Positions 30,461 through 41,954 of a stretch of DNA of 64,000 nucleotides are shown here, piece after piece. Within the stretch, counting starts at the first letter, position 1; every line of letters starts with the position of its first letter. Location: the NCBI RefSeq assembly GCF_025370935.1, contig NC_133477.1:19148588-19212587 (forward strand). Direction: 5' to 3'. A program made the position numbers and the translations under genes. The notes beneath the pieces were generated by a model that was not told where the DNA came from, did not search any database, and worked only from the letters and a program-made list of their open reading frames with translations. The stretch comes from Choristoneura fumiferana (lineage: Eukaryota; Arthropoda; Insecta; Lepidoptera; Tortricidae).

Positions 30461-31445
30461 AGTAAGTACCTACTTATCACTGGTGTGGCACCGTACCAAC
30501 TGGACTCGCCTGGCAAGTACGACCAAGCAAGCAAGTAAGGTATTAATTCGTGCGCTTCTGGCACATTACATTAGGGCATGAATTATCAGGTCAACAAACA
30601 TTCGGTCGTACATTAACCGCCCCCTCGTTGATTATAAATAAGTAAGACATACCTAATTCACACATCTCTCACACCAAGAGGGACAACTCTTATTCTCTGG
30701 GTGCCTAACGAAAATGCTAACTGTCCACAAAGAACCACTATCTATGCACTATTAAGAATTCAACATCGAAACAATAGATTATCGAGGTCAATGTGGAGCT
30801 TCAATCAGACAATGACGGGGTCAACGGCGACATGGTTGCGTGAGTCAGACCCGCGGACATCCTATATAAGTATTCGTGAGGATTGGTTTATAACTCCTTA
30901 CAAACTAAACTGTAAATCCTTTAGACTACCTACATATTACTACGTTTAATTCAGAGACAGAATAGACAGAATGGCCGTGGTCGTCGGTTAATGATTGGTC
31001 TCTAACCTTTCTGTCGACTTTTGGGAGAACTCGCCACCGATGATTCTTGGCAAAATGTACTAGTTTTCCCTTGCCCCATTGCACGTATAGAGCACATCTA
31101 TCCTGGGCCATTAGTTCGCCTTTTAGGACATCTACTTGGGCCAATCAACTTTTTTACCCACACTAATCAGTCCGCGACATTTTTCAAACAATTGCAGATT
31201 TTTGTAAGTAAACATGTTTTTTTCTGTAATTCAATAACTAGATGGTGTACATGAATTCATGCCATCCTACGTAAGTTCAACCTATTAAACCGTGAAATTT
31301 CTTGTTGGAAGTACGATTTTTTGGTAACGCAGGAGACGCCCAAAGTGTGGGTAAAATAGTTGATTGGCCCACTTATACATGGGCTCGTTCTACTCTAAAA
31401 CTGGGCACGGCACGGCAGACTACATAAAACACATTAAGTTCTTAC

Positions 31446-32193
31446 GTGATGGCAGCATCAGCTAGTTCCCTTCCGACCTCGTCTCTTGAAAAAGATATAG
31501 CCCCAGCTTCTACCCAAATATCCGCAGCTCTTGCACCCCAATTCTTTTCCAAGGAATCGAAAGATTTCACCACGACCACGTCCAAGTCCAAATACACACC
31601 ACCGAATTTGTACAACGAAAGATAACGCAACACATCTGATGAATGAGATATCCGCCACCTTGTCCTATTCAACGCACCGCCCGACACCATAGACTCCAAA
31701 GGAGTACCTTTCGCGTATTTTCCTATATGTACTCTTGTTAACTTGATATTGGTTAGGTTTTTTATGACAGATATGGCTCCAGTTTTCAAGGCATAATGCG
31801 TCACAGGAGCGGCAAACAGAACATTAATTTGCCAATCAGGATGCGCTCTGGCGGCAGATTCCACAGAACAAGCTTGTCGAGAGTTGAGTGTCCCACTGCA
31901 AGAAGTTCGTGAAAGAATATGGACTTCGCTGGAGGGTTAAACTCTCTTGCATCGGCTCGTGGTAACGTCACATCTGTCTCTATGTAATGGCATGTTGTAT
32001 TATCCCAAGGACCCCAATATAGGAAGTATACATCTGGATTGAAGTAGTTGATTAATAAAATCACCGTACCGACCATGATACCAGCGCCCAAAGCAAGGCA
32101 GGCGAGTATCTTCTCCGTCTCCTTAGTTATTACTGAACATTAAATATAAATCATCGAGTATATCTTCTTGTACGTCATTTTGATGCTTTTCAT
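31446..32193 (-). pseudogene. alpha-1,4-glycosyltransferase exon 1a, first copy, four 1-base deletions
   Basis: Aligns base for base with the intact exon at 47064-47815 except for two synonymous changes and four single-T losses, each in a run of two or three T on the plus strand (about 31906, 32107, 32125 and 32143). Length is 748 against 752. As written, the frame breaks at the very N-terminus and again in the SIFFHE segment; the DXD part (GGVYLDLDVVVVKSF) and the donor AC|GTAAGA remain intact. With no amino-acid replacement at all, decay of a pseudogene is unlikely; consensus errors or a very recent null allele fit better. Confidence 0.85.
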
Positions 32194-34037
32194 GCTGTTG
32201 TATTTTCGGTTATTAATGAAACATTAAATTTTTTCTTCACCTGGCTCTTTGAATCAAAGCCAAAGAGATCAAAGCTTTGAATCAACAACGAACGGTCACT
32301 CAGCAACGTGTCATCAACTCTATAGGTACTAATACTCTTTGGTCAGAGTTTTTTTTAAATACCAAAAACAAATAAATAAAAAGAGTTCGTAACACAATCG
32401 TCAATGTTTTTTAGCTTTGGCACAATGTGGCCTTTATGGAATTGCCATCGAAATATTTTACTTACTATTTCGATGGGAATTGCATTTACGTAATTTGAAT
32501 GGGGGTTTTTGACATAGGATTTATTCGATTTATTGCTAGATGACATTAGCATCATGCCGTGAGGTCCGTTTCACGTTACAGTCTCCCTTGCTCATTTAGT
32601 TTTTAATTGGTTTTTAATTGGTTTTTAATCAATCGCAAATGTGAGACAAATGTGAAATTTCTCAAATGGACCTCACAGACAGAAAAAGAACAATTAATGG
32701 TTTTCTAAGAATTAGAAAAAATTATCTTCGAATCGATTTACGTGGTCAAGTAAATTGCACGGTAAACATGGGTCCATCTTATTCTAAAGTTGGGTATAGG
32801 TAGTCATTCACGATGACGCGTGCCGTGGTTCTTATTACAATGTCTTTAATGACTAATTTTGTCAAAATCACGCGTCTTCGTGGATGGCACTAGGTGTACG
32901 ACACGGACAGGACAGTATAAGTTTCTTAGGTGTTTATAAACATCTATAACTTAAAAGTGTCGAGTTTGTGTTAGAGTTTACTAATAAGACCAGAGGCCGT
33001 ATTGCCTAACGTTTTTGTTTGACGCTCGCGATCGCAATCAAATGACAGCTTTTGTATGGGAAATCACCATTATATTTTTTCGTAGATGAGTTCAGGTTTA
33101 TTCACGATGTTTCCTTCTGCGTAAAGCTGATGGTAATTTTTTAAATCAAACTGCGAAATGGTCCAATTAATTAACGCACATCTTTACAGTTTTGTGCAGA
33201 AAATTCATTATCATCATCATAATCATCATATCAGCCTTAGGACGTCCACTGTCGGACATAGGCCTTACCCCCGAGCGTTAGACAATAAGGCGGCTGGTCA
33301 TCCGTCCTTGTCGTTGATGAAAATGCAGAAAATTATTTCATATAAAAATTTCGCGCCAGATTCTTCGCGTTGCGGTGTAAAAAGTTGATTATAATTTTCG
33401 TTACTTGTGGCTAAATTGGTATCTTTTACGAAAAACAGGTTATCATTAAAACGTCAATAATGATGATAGGCAGGCTGGTAGGTAACCATTAATCTTTCAT
33501 TAAATATGATAAGAATGCGGTAGTTGGATAGATAACCAGGTACAGTCAAGGGTATAAATTTAAAATTAGGTACACAAGTATATTTGTCGCTATCGCTATA
33601 GCTGTTAGACATGTATAAAAAATATAATATACAAGTGAACCGCCAGAACGGGAAAAAAAACGAGACAGAGCAGGATAGCGCTCAACAACACTGTTTTGAC
33701 ACGTTTCTCCCAAACAACGCATTATTTCTCTGGAATTTTAAAGCAAGTCGATTCTTTAACCTTGGGAATCGCGAAAACTTGAGAAAATATGATATTGGGT
33801 GTGTACATTTTGTATATTAAGCAAAATAAAATCACAAGTTCGAATTTCGAGCCAAAAACGAGCGATCTATTATCTATGCCAGTGTTGCCATTCACGGAAA
33901 AAGAAATCTATTCATTATCCTGCATTGCAGTCTGTAAAGCTCTTTAACCCATTCATTGCCGCGCGCCTGCAGGGCTACTACGAAACTCGAATTTCGTGTC
34001 GTGCGGTCCCTCTAACAGATATAAGATCCATTCTTAC
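32194..34037 (-). other. spacer between first exons 1b and 1a
   Basis: On the minus strand this lies downstream of exon 1b's donor and upstream of exon 1a's start, so a promoter for 1a should be here. I see no exon resembling the shared exons 2 or 3. It contains a duplicated GGTTTTTAATT unit at 32608-32632, a repeat block at 32806-32900 (inverted partner 60553-60650), a MITE half near 32990-33060 and a LINE tail at 33185-33310 (CATCATATCAGCCTTAGGAC). Confidence 0.5.
33971..34014 (+). repeat. single arm of the GCAGGGCTAC MITE beside a splice donor
   Basis: GCAGGGCTACTACGAAACTC and TTTCGTGTCGTGCGGTCCCT match the left arm of 3537-3662; the right arm is absent. Its end lies about 22 bases inside the intron from the donor of exon 1b (34037-34036). 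The same arrangement is at 49561-49604. Confidence 0.75.
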
Positions 34038-34726
34038 CTGATAGCAGCATCAGCCACCTCCCTTCCCACGTTGTCTCTCGAAAAAGCCAGCGCTCCGGCA
34101 GCTACCGACTTAGCAGTCTCCCTTGCAGCCCAATTCCTCACCAAGGAATCGAAAGGTTTCGCCACAACCACATCCAAGTCTAAATAAACGCCACCGAATT
34201 TGTACAACGACAGATATCGTAACACATCTGATGAATGGGATATCCGCCACCTTGTCCTTTTCAATGCACCGCCCGACACCATAGACTCCAAAGGAGTACC
34301 TTTCGCGTACTTTTCTATATGCACCCTTAAGAACTTGACATTCGTTATATTTTTTAATAGAGCGACGGCCCCTGATTTCAAGGTATGGTCCTTCACAGGA
34401 GCTGCAAACAAAACATTAATTTGCCAATCTGGGTGCGCTCTGGCTGCGGATTCTACTGCACAAGCTTGGCGGGAGTTGAGTTCCCCACTGCAGGAAGTTT
34501 CGTGAAAGAATATAGACCTCGCTGGAGGCTTAAAGTCTTTTCCATCAGCGCGTGGCAAGTTACCATCTGTCTCCATGTAATGACACGTTGTATTCTCCAA
34601 AGGACCCCAATGTATGAAGTATAAATCTGGAGAGAGATCACTGTTCAATATGGTCAGTGTGCAGAGCACAATCAAACCAGTGCAGGCAACTATCTTCCGC
34701 CGTCTTAGTTTTTTACTGTAAAACAT
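34038..34726 (-). CDS. alpha-1,4-glycosyltransferase exon 1b, first copy
   Basis: ATG at 34726-34724 opens 229 codons plus two bases, ending at donor CAG|GTAAGA. The N-terminus is MFYSKKLRRRK followed by a hydrophobic anchor (about residues 12-29, IVACTGLIVLCTLTIL), typical of a type II Golgi enzyme; then a short stem, SIFFHETSCSGELNSRQAC, QINVLFAAPV, RISHSSDVLRYLSLYKFGG and the DXD motif in VYLDLDVVVAKPF, where the Asp residues bind the metal and nucleotide sugar. GALAFSRD..GREVADAAI leads to the splice. N-glycosylation sites occur at ENTT and KNIT. Joined to 12978-13102 and 10025-10248 it gives 345 residues, the usual family length of about 350. It differs from the copy at 49628-50316 by one residue (Lys versus Arg before GTPLES). 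It is paralogous to exon 1a, most divergent in anchor and stem. Confidence 0.9.
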
Positions 34727-36890
34727 CTTGCTATCTACCTATCTAATAAATGTTTTTTATCACAATTTGGCCTGTTTTTTGGCATTATAATGATTCAGTC
34801 ACTGTTAAAAATATGGAACGTTTGTATTCACAGAATCAGAATATCACCGGCTCGAGATTATGTTGGCCGCATGGCATCAGCACTTAGTCTTAATGAATTA
34901 AAATATTGGTTGGGTCTATTTTTCACTCACTGGTTTAAATTTAGATCGTTGTTATGTTAAGATGCGTATGTGCGTACACGTTATAAAAAACACCAAACAA
35001 TCAACCGCCTACAGTGCCTGCCCGGCGTGTACTGGCGGCGGCCGGACGGCTGCGCTGCTTGCTGGCTGGTGTAGGTATAGTTATAGTATAGGGAAGGGAC
35101 AGACAGCGAGCGAGCTAGTCGAGCTAAACGAAAACGTCGCGTTTAAGTCATAGGCGATAAAGAGATAATAAACAATTATGATTAAAGATTAAAAAGTACA
35201 AACTCTGGTATTTACACGTTTTTAACGTTTTTTAAACTGTATTTACCTACTGAAAGTGTGCCAAATTAACGCAATTCTAATTTCAGCGCCTGAGGCAACG
35301 AAACAAACTGCACAAAATAAGGTCGCAGTACAGATATCAAGAGAGTGATGCTTATGATTTGAATATGCAAGAGAAAAAGATCATAATTAGCACACTAATA
35401 AATCAATAGACATAGCACAAGAAATTAATTTCTGTCAGCACTTGTATAATATTTATCACGTTAAATGCTTATTATTAAATTTTAATGTTTTTATTAAAAT
35501 TGTTTTTTGTCAAACTTAAAACCTAAAATTGCTAAAAGTGGCTCTGAAGCGATAACGTTTCGTGTGCTCTGCCTACCCCATTTTGGGAATACAGGCGTGA
35601 TGTTTGTATGTGTGTTTGTGTGTGTGTTTTGTTATTAGACACAACTCGCAGCTTTGCTCACATAGAAAGATTCCTCGTGTGGGAATTTTAATAGGTCATC
35701 CTAATTTATAATTTTCATTATGAAGAAAACCCATATACGAAACTTTGGATTACTAGGCTTTACGCTAGGAGGTATGGTATTGATGAGTCAGTTCACTAAG
35801 GTATGTACATATATGAGTATTTCTCAAAAAGTTGTCCCGTCATGAAATTGACAAGAAATCAGTTTTGTCAAGAAATTATTAACCCTAAGGACGAATCATA
35901 AAACATAAACTACATAAAACATCCAAAATTTCTTGACGTGAGGAAAACGTCACGAAATCATGTGAGGAAAAAATCGTACTTTTGTAACTACATCAAAACT
36001 TTCTATGGGATCCAACAACAAAGATTATCTGACTTTTTATCACTTTTCACACAAGGTTTTGTATATATTTAAAAATAATACTTCTTATTTTTTGTGGTGA
36101 AATAGCGTCAAGATTTTTGGACAACTGAAAAATTTAAAAATGGACAACTTTTTGAGAAATAGCCATATGTCGATGCAGCACACAATCAGTCTTTCAAGTT
36201 TATTACGCATCTGTACCTCATAAGGAAAAGTACACCTTAATAGGATCACTCGCGTGTCTGTCTGTCCGTCTGTCACAGCCAATTTGCTATAAAAATACTT
36301 GACTGATTGAGTTAAAACAGTTAAAAATAGTCATACAAACATATGTTAGTCGGTGACCTAAAGACAAACGTGTAACGTAAATAATGTTTCAAAATTTTGG
36401 GGATAAATTAGAAAAAAAAAAATCGAACTGTTATTTTAAAATGAACATATTTGAAGTTACTTAAATAAATAACTTCAAAATTGACGATACTCCCTACTTT
36501 GTCTTGAGCACTACGGAGTTTAAAATATCGAAAAAAATTCTACATGAACGTTTCACGGAAAGATAATGTCTAGTCACCAAAGCAAATTTTTGAGTTATTG
36601 CGGTTTGAAAGTTAGTCATCACGAACTAATACTATGTTAACCATTAAAATAAAGGTGACGACATGTTCTTTCCGTGGACCCTTCATCTGTAGATTACAAA
36701 AAACCTTTAAGAAATTGTGGTGAATTGGTTTTAAATATAGGACGAGGGGGTACAATTAATGCCAAAAACATAACTATTAAAAAATCTCATCGTACGGAAC
36801 ATGTACACTCGAACTAACTGAATCGTGACCCACTGTGGAACCTTTTCGTAGAAAAAAGTCATAGTGAAATCACATTGCTTGACAAGGCAG
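34727..36890. other. upstream region of exon 1b and a copy-specific segment
   Basis: On the minus strand this is 5' of exon 1b. A GC-richer block, 35005-35130 (CCGGCGTGTACTGGCGGCGG), is kept in both copies and might be a promoter or 5' UTR, but no core element is clear. 35527-36040 is present only in this copy; the second copy joins the flanks at about 51140. It includes a repeat piece (ACTTAAAACCTAAAATTGCT, also at 16443-16463) and a TGTGTGTTTGTGTGTG run. Confidence 0.45.
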
Positions 36891-37115
36891 GGGAATTTAT
36901 TATTATTAAAACACTTACTGCAGCAGGCTGGGGGCAGGCTGAAAACCAGCGCTGGCAGCTTCTGAGCAAGCGCAGCATAAGCTGAGCCTGTTCCTTTTGC
37001 CACACAGTGCAAGGGACTGGCAAACGCATTTTTTATTAGTTTATTGTCTATTTGTATTCTGTGTGCCTATCCTGTATTGTTCATGTTGGCAAATAAATCA
37101 ATCTTCTTCTTCTTC
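36890..37115 (+). repeat. dispersed repeat ending AATAAATC(TTC)n
   Basis: CAGGCTGAAAACCAGCGCTG, GAGCCTGTTCCTTTTGCC and ATGTTGGCAAATAAATC with a CTT microsatellite. Diverged member of the 283/23593 family; counterpart 52795-53010. Confidence 0.55.
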
Positions 37116-38404
37116 TTCTTTACTGTGACAACGTTCTACGGTGAGTCAGGAATCAAATGGTTCGACTGTACATTACAGTAAAGTAAAGAGTGAGTGAGAT
37201 AGCAGTATTCGATGAAGGTCAATAAAGCACGATGTGGGCGTAATTTGAGACAAAAAATATAAAACTGTTAACTACGTAAATGACAATAAAGTGCTGGCTA
37301 CTAGTTTTTGAAATTTAAGACTGTATTTGTAGCGAGCAATTATTTAGCTCGTAACCGTAATAAAAAACTCAAATAAGGTTTTGTTTTCTTTTCGTTCTAA
37401 ATACCACCGGGTTTGTAGTAATTTACAAAAAAATCTTAATGTGTTCCATGTGCAGCTGACTTGTCAAATGGGCTTTTTCGGGGGATTTTATATAATACCG
37501 GATTATATGCAACACAAAAAGCTTCATATATGCATGATAATATGCTAGGAATATGCATGAAAACTGTTAATGTATGCAACATTGAATTAAGATTTTTTTA
37601 CTTTTTATTCATTTAAAAAAACTAAATATCGACACTGACAAATAAATATTTCAATTTTTAACAAGATGCTGTTCTGAATGTTCAGTACTAAAACTGTGCT
37701 TTCAATCATTGAAAATAATTCTAAAAGTGGAAAAATACCGTTCCACGTCCACTGAGTTAACTGAGCAGGTATTTGAATTTGAATGCTAACAGCATTTATT
37801 GCTTGTGGCTATGGATCAACTATCCTACGCAAAAATATTGAAAATATAGTCGAAAGCTATTTTATTAGCTTTTAGCTAAAATATGATATTGCGATAATGA
37901 TGATGAAAGCGTTTGTTGGCATATGTATTGAATTTTGTTTACTGATGTTGTAAGGACTTACTGTCTCAATGTTAATCGACGTAATATTATCCGGTGATTC
38001 TGTTGGGTTAAAACCGTGTAAAGTTTACAACTTGGACCACACGTCACGCGAGAGGTAGCGGTGGCACGCGCATGCTCCGTAACGGCAGTCGCTGCAATTG
38101 CTCTTCTCAAGCTTTATCTCATTCACGCCTTTATTCCGTGTGGATTACAGTTGCAATTTAAACGATGTGAACGCACTAGTAAGATAGGAAAAAAACTGTC
38201 ATATTGTGAATCAACAACGGATTTTTTTCATCAGAATACCCCTCCCTTCCCGCAGTTCCCGCAGAGGCCGCAGACAAGCGCAGATCGCGGGAGCGACCGG
38301 TGCTTCTGATTGGTTGATTTAGATTTCTGCCAGAAAATTCATGTAGGTACCTCCGCCCGGATTGCTACCACCATCTTGCTCGCTAATTCTGCCGTGAAGC
38401 AGCA

Positions 38405-38585
38405 GTGCTTGTACTGTTGTGTTTCGGCGTGGAGAGTAAGACAGCCGGTGAAATACCTGGCACTTGAGGTATCCCATCTTAGGCCTCTAGGTTGGCAACG
38501 CATCTGCAATACCCCTGGTGTTGCAGATGTTTATGGGCGGTGGTGATCTCTTACCATCAAGAGACCCACTTGCTCGTTTGCCATC
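38405..38585 (+). repeat. LINE-type tail (GGGCGGTGGTGATCTCTTACC)
   Basis: ACAGCCGGTGAAATACCTGG, GCCTCTAGGTTGGCAACGC, ATCTGCAATACCCCTGGTG and TACCATCAAGAGACCCACTT. Copies: 54175-54365 and, inverted, 55735-55895. The ending CATCA..GA.CCACTTGCTCGTT is typical of Jockey-type LINE 3' UTRs. Confidence 0.6.
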
Positions 38586-38654
38586 CAGTCCAACAAAAAA
38601 GAAGTCCAAAAAAACGAAAGTCCAAATCTGTCGTGTTGTGTCGTGATGATCTCA

Positions 38655-38682
38655 CTTCTCTCTCTCTCTCTCTCTCTCTCTA
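38655..38682 (+). repeat. (CT)n microsatellite
   Basis: A CTCT run of about 28 bases. In the second copy the equivalent tract at 54415-54475 is roughly twice as long with one interruption. Confidence 0.85.
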
Positions 38683-39059
38683 CAATTTTTGCTGATTTGG
38701 GACCATTTCGTGACATACAAATTTCTTAATTTTTTTAATATCTTTTTGTTATGCTACGCTACTTTGTCACGAATAAATGATTTCTTTATATGCTTGTGAT
38801 GCGACACAATGATAAGAGTAGCTTTCGGAGTGGCTATTGCGATCCCTAAATCATGGAAAAACTCGGTGCTTGTTACCATTCCGATTTTAAAAAGCTACTG
38901 AGTCCACCATGGTCCAGTGTACTCGCAACGCCTCTAACCGGCAGAAATGGAGCAATCGCTAAGAGGCTGTCCTCGAAAGGGTCTGCGACCCACGAACATC
39001 TTTTCATGTACCTCGTCTGCGCAACCACGACCACTCTGACAAGAGTGTCCGACTAAGAA

Positions 39060-40080
39060 GAGAGAGAGAGAGATCGACACAACACAAGCCGTCACAACAC
39101 ACTGCATCAGATAAATGTGAACGCAACCATATAAAATGTATGAAGTGAAACTGCAGGGCTACTACGAAACTCGAAAATCGAAGTTCGTATCGCACCGTCC
39201 CTTTCACTCGCGTATTAAATGACTTAAGCGTCAGCGGGACGGCAACATACGAATTTCGAGTTTTGCACTTCGTGGTATAGGGCTAAATACCATTCTGATG
39301 CGTCACAACACAACACGATAAAGAAATCTGAACCGGGCTTTAGCCGAATTCACATTTATCTGTCGTGTTGTGTTGTGTGTGTTGTGATGCTCTCTCTCTC
39401 TCTCTACCTATAGCTTGTGATGCGACACAACACAAGCCGTCACAACACACTGCATCAGATAAATGTGAACGCAACCATATAAAATGTATGAAGTGAATGA
39501 AACTGATACCATTCTGATGCGTCACAACACAACACGACAAAGAAATCTGAACCGGGCTTTAGCCGCATTCACATTTATCTGTCGTGTTGTGTTGTGATGC
39601 TCTCTCTCTCTCTCTACCTATAGCTTGTGATGCGACACAACACAAGCCGTCACAACACACTGCATCAGATAAATGTGAACGCAACCATATAAAATGTATG
39701 AAGTGAATGAAACTGATACCATTCTGATGCGTCACAACACGACAAAGAAATCTGAACCGGGCTTTAGCCGCATTCACATTTATCTGTCGTGTTGTGTTGT
39801 GATGCTCTCTCTCTCTCTCTCTCTATACCTTGTGATGCGACACAACACAACACACTGCATCAGATAAATGTGAACGCAACCATATAAAATGTATGAAGTG
39901 AAACTGATACCATTCTGATGCGTCACAACACGACAAAGAAATCTGAACCGGGCTTTAGCCGCATTCACATTTATCTGTCGTGTTGTGTTGTGATGCTCTC
40001 TCTCTCTCTCTCTCTATACCTTGTGATGCGACACAACACAACACACTGCATCAGATAAATGTGAACGCAACCATATAACA
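39060..40080. repeat. tandem array, about 190-210-base unit, five copies
   Basis: Units start CGACACAACACAAGCCGTCA (near 39075, 39423, 39632, then a shortened form at 39838 and 40028), include TGTGAACGCAACCATATAAA, TGATGCGTCACAACAC, GGGCTTTAGCCGCATTCAC and a (CT)n run. Each unit is itself partly palindromic (ATAAATGTGAACG / TTCACATTTATCT). The first unit is interrupted by a MITE at 39153-39283. The second copy has only about two units (54596-54845). Confidence 0.85.
39153..39283. mobile_element. GCAGGGCTACTACGAAACTCG MITE inside the tandem array
   Basis: Ends GCAGGGCTACTACGAAACTC and CACTTCGTGGTATAGGGCT; arms GAAGTTCGTATCG / CATACGAATTTC. Found only in the first unit of the array and not in the second copy's array. 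Confidence 0.75.
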
Positions 40081-40084
40081 TATT

Positions 40085-40335
40085 ATAACCTAACTAACAA
40101 AAATTTGGAAAACCCCCGACTTTGTCACTTCAAAGTTCAATATCTCAAAAACGGCGGAACCGATTTTGATAAAACATGTCTAAGAACCATCGCTAGAAAA
40201 CCTGCTTTCAATTAAAAACAAAACGCATTCAAATCGGTCCACCCGTTAAAGAGCTACAGTGCCATAGACAGACAGACAGACATACAGACACACAGCCTTC
40301 AAACTTATAACACCCCTTTTTTTGCGTCGAGGGTT
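40085..40335 (+). repeat. AACCCCCGAC repeat family copy
   Basis: CTAACTAACAAAAATTTGG to GCGTCGAGGGTTAAAA. Counterpart 56410-56650. The 1.0 kb after it (40400-41400) is AT-rich with no gene. Confidence 0.7.
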
Positions 40336-41407
40336 AAAAATGAAACCGATACCGTTCTGATGCGTCACGCACGACACAACACGACAGAAAAATGTGATAA
40401 GATTCAGTCGTTAAAAAAGGTATAACACCTCTCTTTTTGCGTTAGTAGTAAATAGTGATAGTAAAAAGTTTAGGTACTCGGAAAATTTCCAGGGAAAATA
40501 AAAAATACAGTTAATAGCACAAAATGTATTATTAATACATTCAAATAAAACATTTTGCATCATTATGCAACAGTTCAATACGATCTAGAATTACAATAAA
40601 TTGGTTTTCACGTAATAATTAAATAGCTATATCGTGCAGTCGGCCTAAGTTAATACAATAATTGCAATACATTTTTTTAATTTTTACATTTATTTAAAAT
40701 TTTATGAATAAAAAAGCTACTATAAACAGCACGTTTTTACATACACTATAATATTAATTTTAAATAAGGCGTAATGCCCTCAATTAAACCTTAATATTCA
40801 CTAATTGTGGTTCAAATTGCAATTTACTGCTAATTTTACAGCCATATTCTTTTAGACTCAACATCTTATACAGAAGCGCAGCAATTTACTCTAAATTTGT
40901 TTGAACAATGTATTGCATATTTCATTTACAATAACTTTTATTTTAACAATTTTAACAGTTTTTCAAAATTCATCTTATCATCTAGAAAAATAAATTAAAC
41001 ATAAGGTTCAACCACGGTCCTGTATTTCAATGGATAAACCTGTTTGTCAGATTTCCGTCGAAAGTAAATTTATTTATTTATGTCACATAAGCATAATAAC
41101 CATATTCCACCTCTTAGTTTATTATACACCCCAGTACGGTACAGCCACAATTATTTTAAAAAAAAAATGTCAAAGCTCAGTTTGCTAAGAGGCTCTCTAC
41201 TATAGCCTCCTGGATCCTGACGTTTTTAAACAAACTTAGTGCTTTAAGACCTAGACGTGGTTGACCTGCTTTGTTATTTTGGATATTATTTCAAAATTCT
41301 TACAATTCTTTATTCAATGAACAATTTGTACTTTATAAAGTACATTCGGCCGTTATTCTTAGTGTTAATTAGTTCTTTATAAAGTACGCGAGGACCCAGG
41401 AGGATAG

Positions 41408-41520
41408 GTACAGTCAAGGGCAAAGATATCGACACGGCCAAAGTTGCAAAAATATGTATACACGGCCTTAATGTTAAGTGAATAAAGTCGTGTACACATA
41501 TTTTTGCAACTTTGGCCGCC
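41408..41520. mobile_element. TGTACAGTC-family MITE (right end lost)
   Basis: GTACAGTCAAGGGCAAAG, then CACGGCCAAAGTTGCAAAAA pairing with TTTTTGCAACTTTGGCCGCC; loop TACACGGCCTTAATGTTAAG. The terminal GACTGTAC is missing. Confidence 0.6.
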
Positions 41521-41689
41521 TTTTGCCTAAAGACGTGAAATCGACTTTATGCGATCTAAAAACGCTTTTTGCCCAGCAACAAGAGCGACAAAGACATCGG
41601 TTCAGCTGACGCGAAACGACGTATATCAACGTCTTCTTCGCTCTTATTAGGTCGACTAAAATATGGAACTAGCTTCCTGGGACAGTGTT

Positions 41690-41835
41690 TCCGGAGAGGT
41701 ACAACTTAGGGATCTTTAAAAAACGAGTCTATTAGTCTCTCAAAGGGCCGGCAATGATACCCTTAGTGTTGGCAGGTGTCCATGGGCGGCGGTGATTGCT
41801 TCCCATCAGGTGCACCGCATGTTAGTTAGTTCCTT
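41690..41835 (+). repeat. Jockey-type LINE tail
   Basis: TTTCCGGAGAGGTACAACTT, AAAGGGCCGGCAATGATACC, GGTGTCCATGGGCGGCGGTG and TTCCCATCAGGTGCACCGC. The last coding part and 3' UTR of a LINE; counterpart 58570-58710. Confidence 0.6.
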
Positions 41836-41954
41836 ATATAAAATCACATAAAGCGTTTTTTGAAAGGCTGAAGCCGATTCCCCGGTGATAGGTATGGAGG
41901 GAGGTAAATAGGTAGACTATAGAACGATCTCGCTGACATAGCTAGAAAAATATG

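Larger units (their letters stand above)
13103..31445 (-). other. probable long first intron of the glycosyltransferase gene
   Basis: If the first exons at 31.4 and 34.0 kb splice to 12978-13102, this whole repeat-filled stretch is intron. I searched it by eye on the minus strand for further copies of the WGHNGPG exon or the FYPI/HVWNK exon and found none. Its contents are annotated separately. Confidence 0.5.

Noticed and set aside
34200..34624. Plus-strand frames of 79-101 codons over exon 1b (and the same at 49790-50214)
   Set aside because: Antisense shadows of the glycosyltransferase exon, which has clear family motifs on the minus strand.
38061..38309. 82-codon frame kept in both copies (also 53854-54090)
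   Set aside because: It begins with GTG rather than ATG and its 3' end differs by an indel between copies; conservation is explained by the recent duplication.
39340..39968. Repeated 62-72-codon minus-strand frames (FIHFIWLRSHLSDAVCC)
   Set aside because: They recur with the tandem repeat unit and include its (CT)n run as RERER; no gene.
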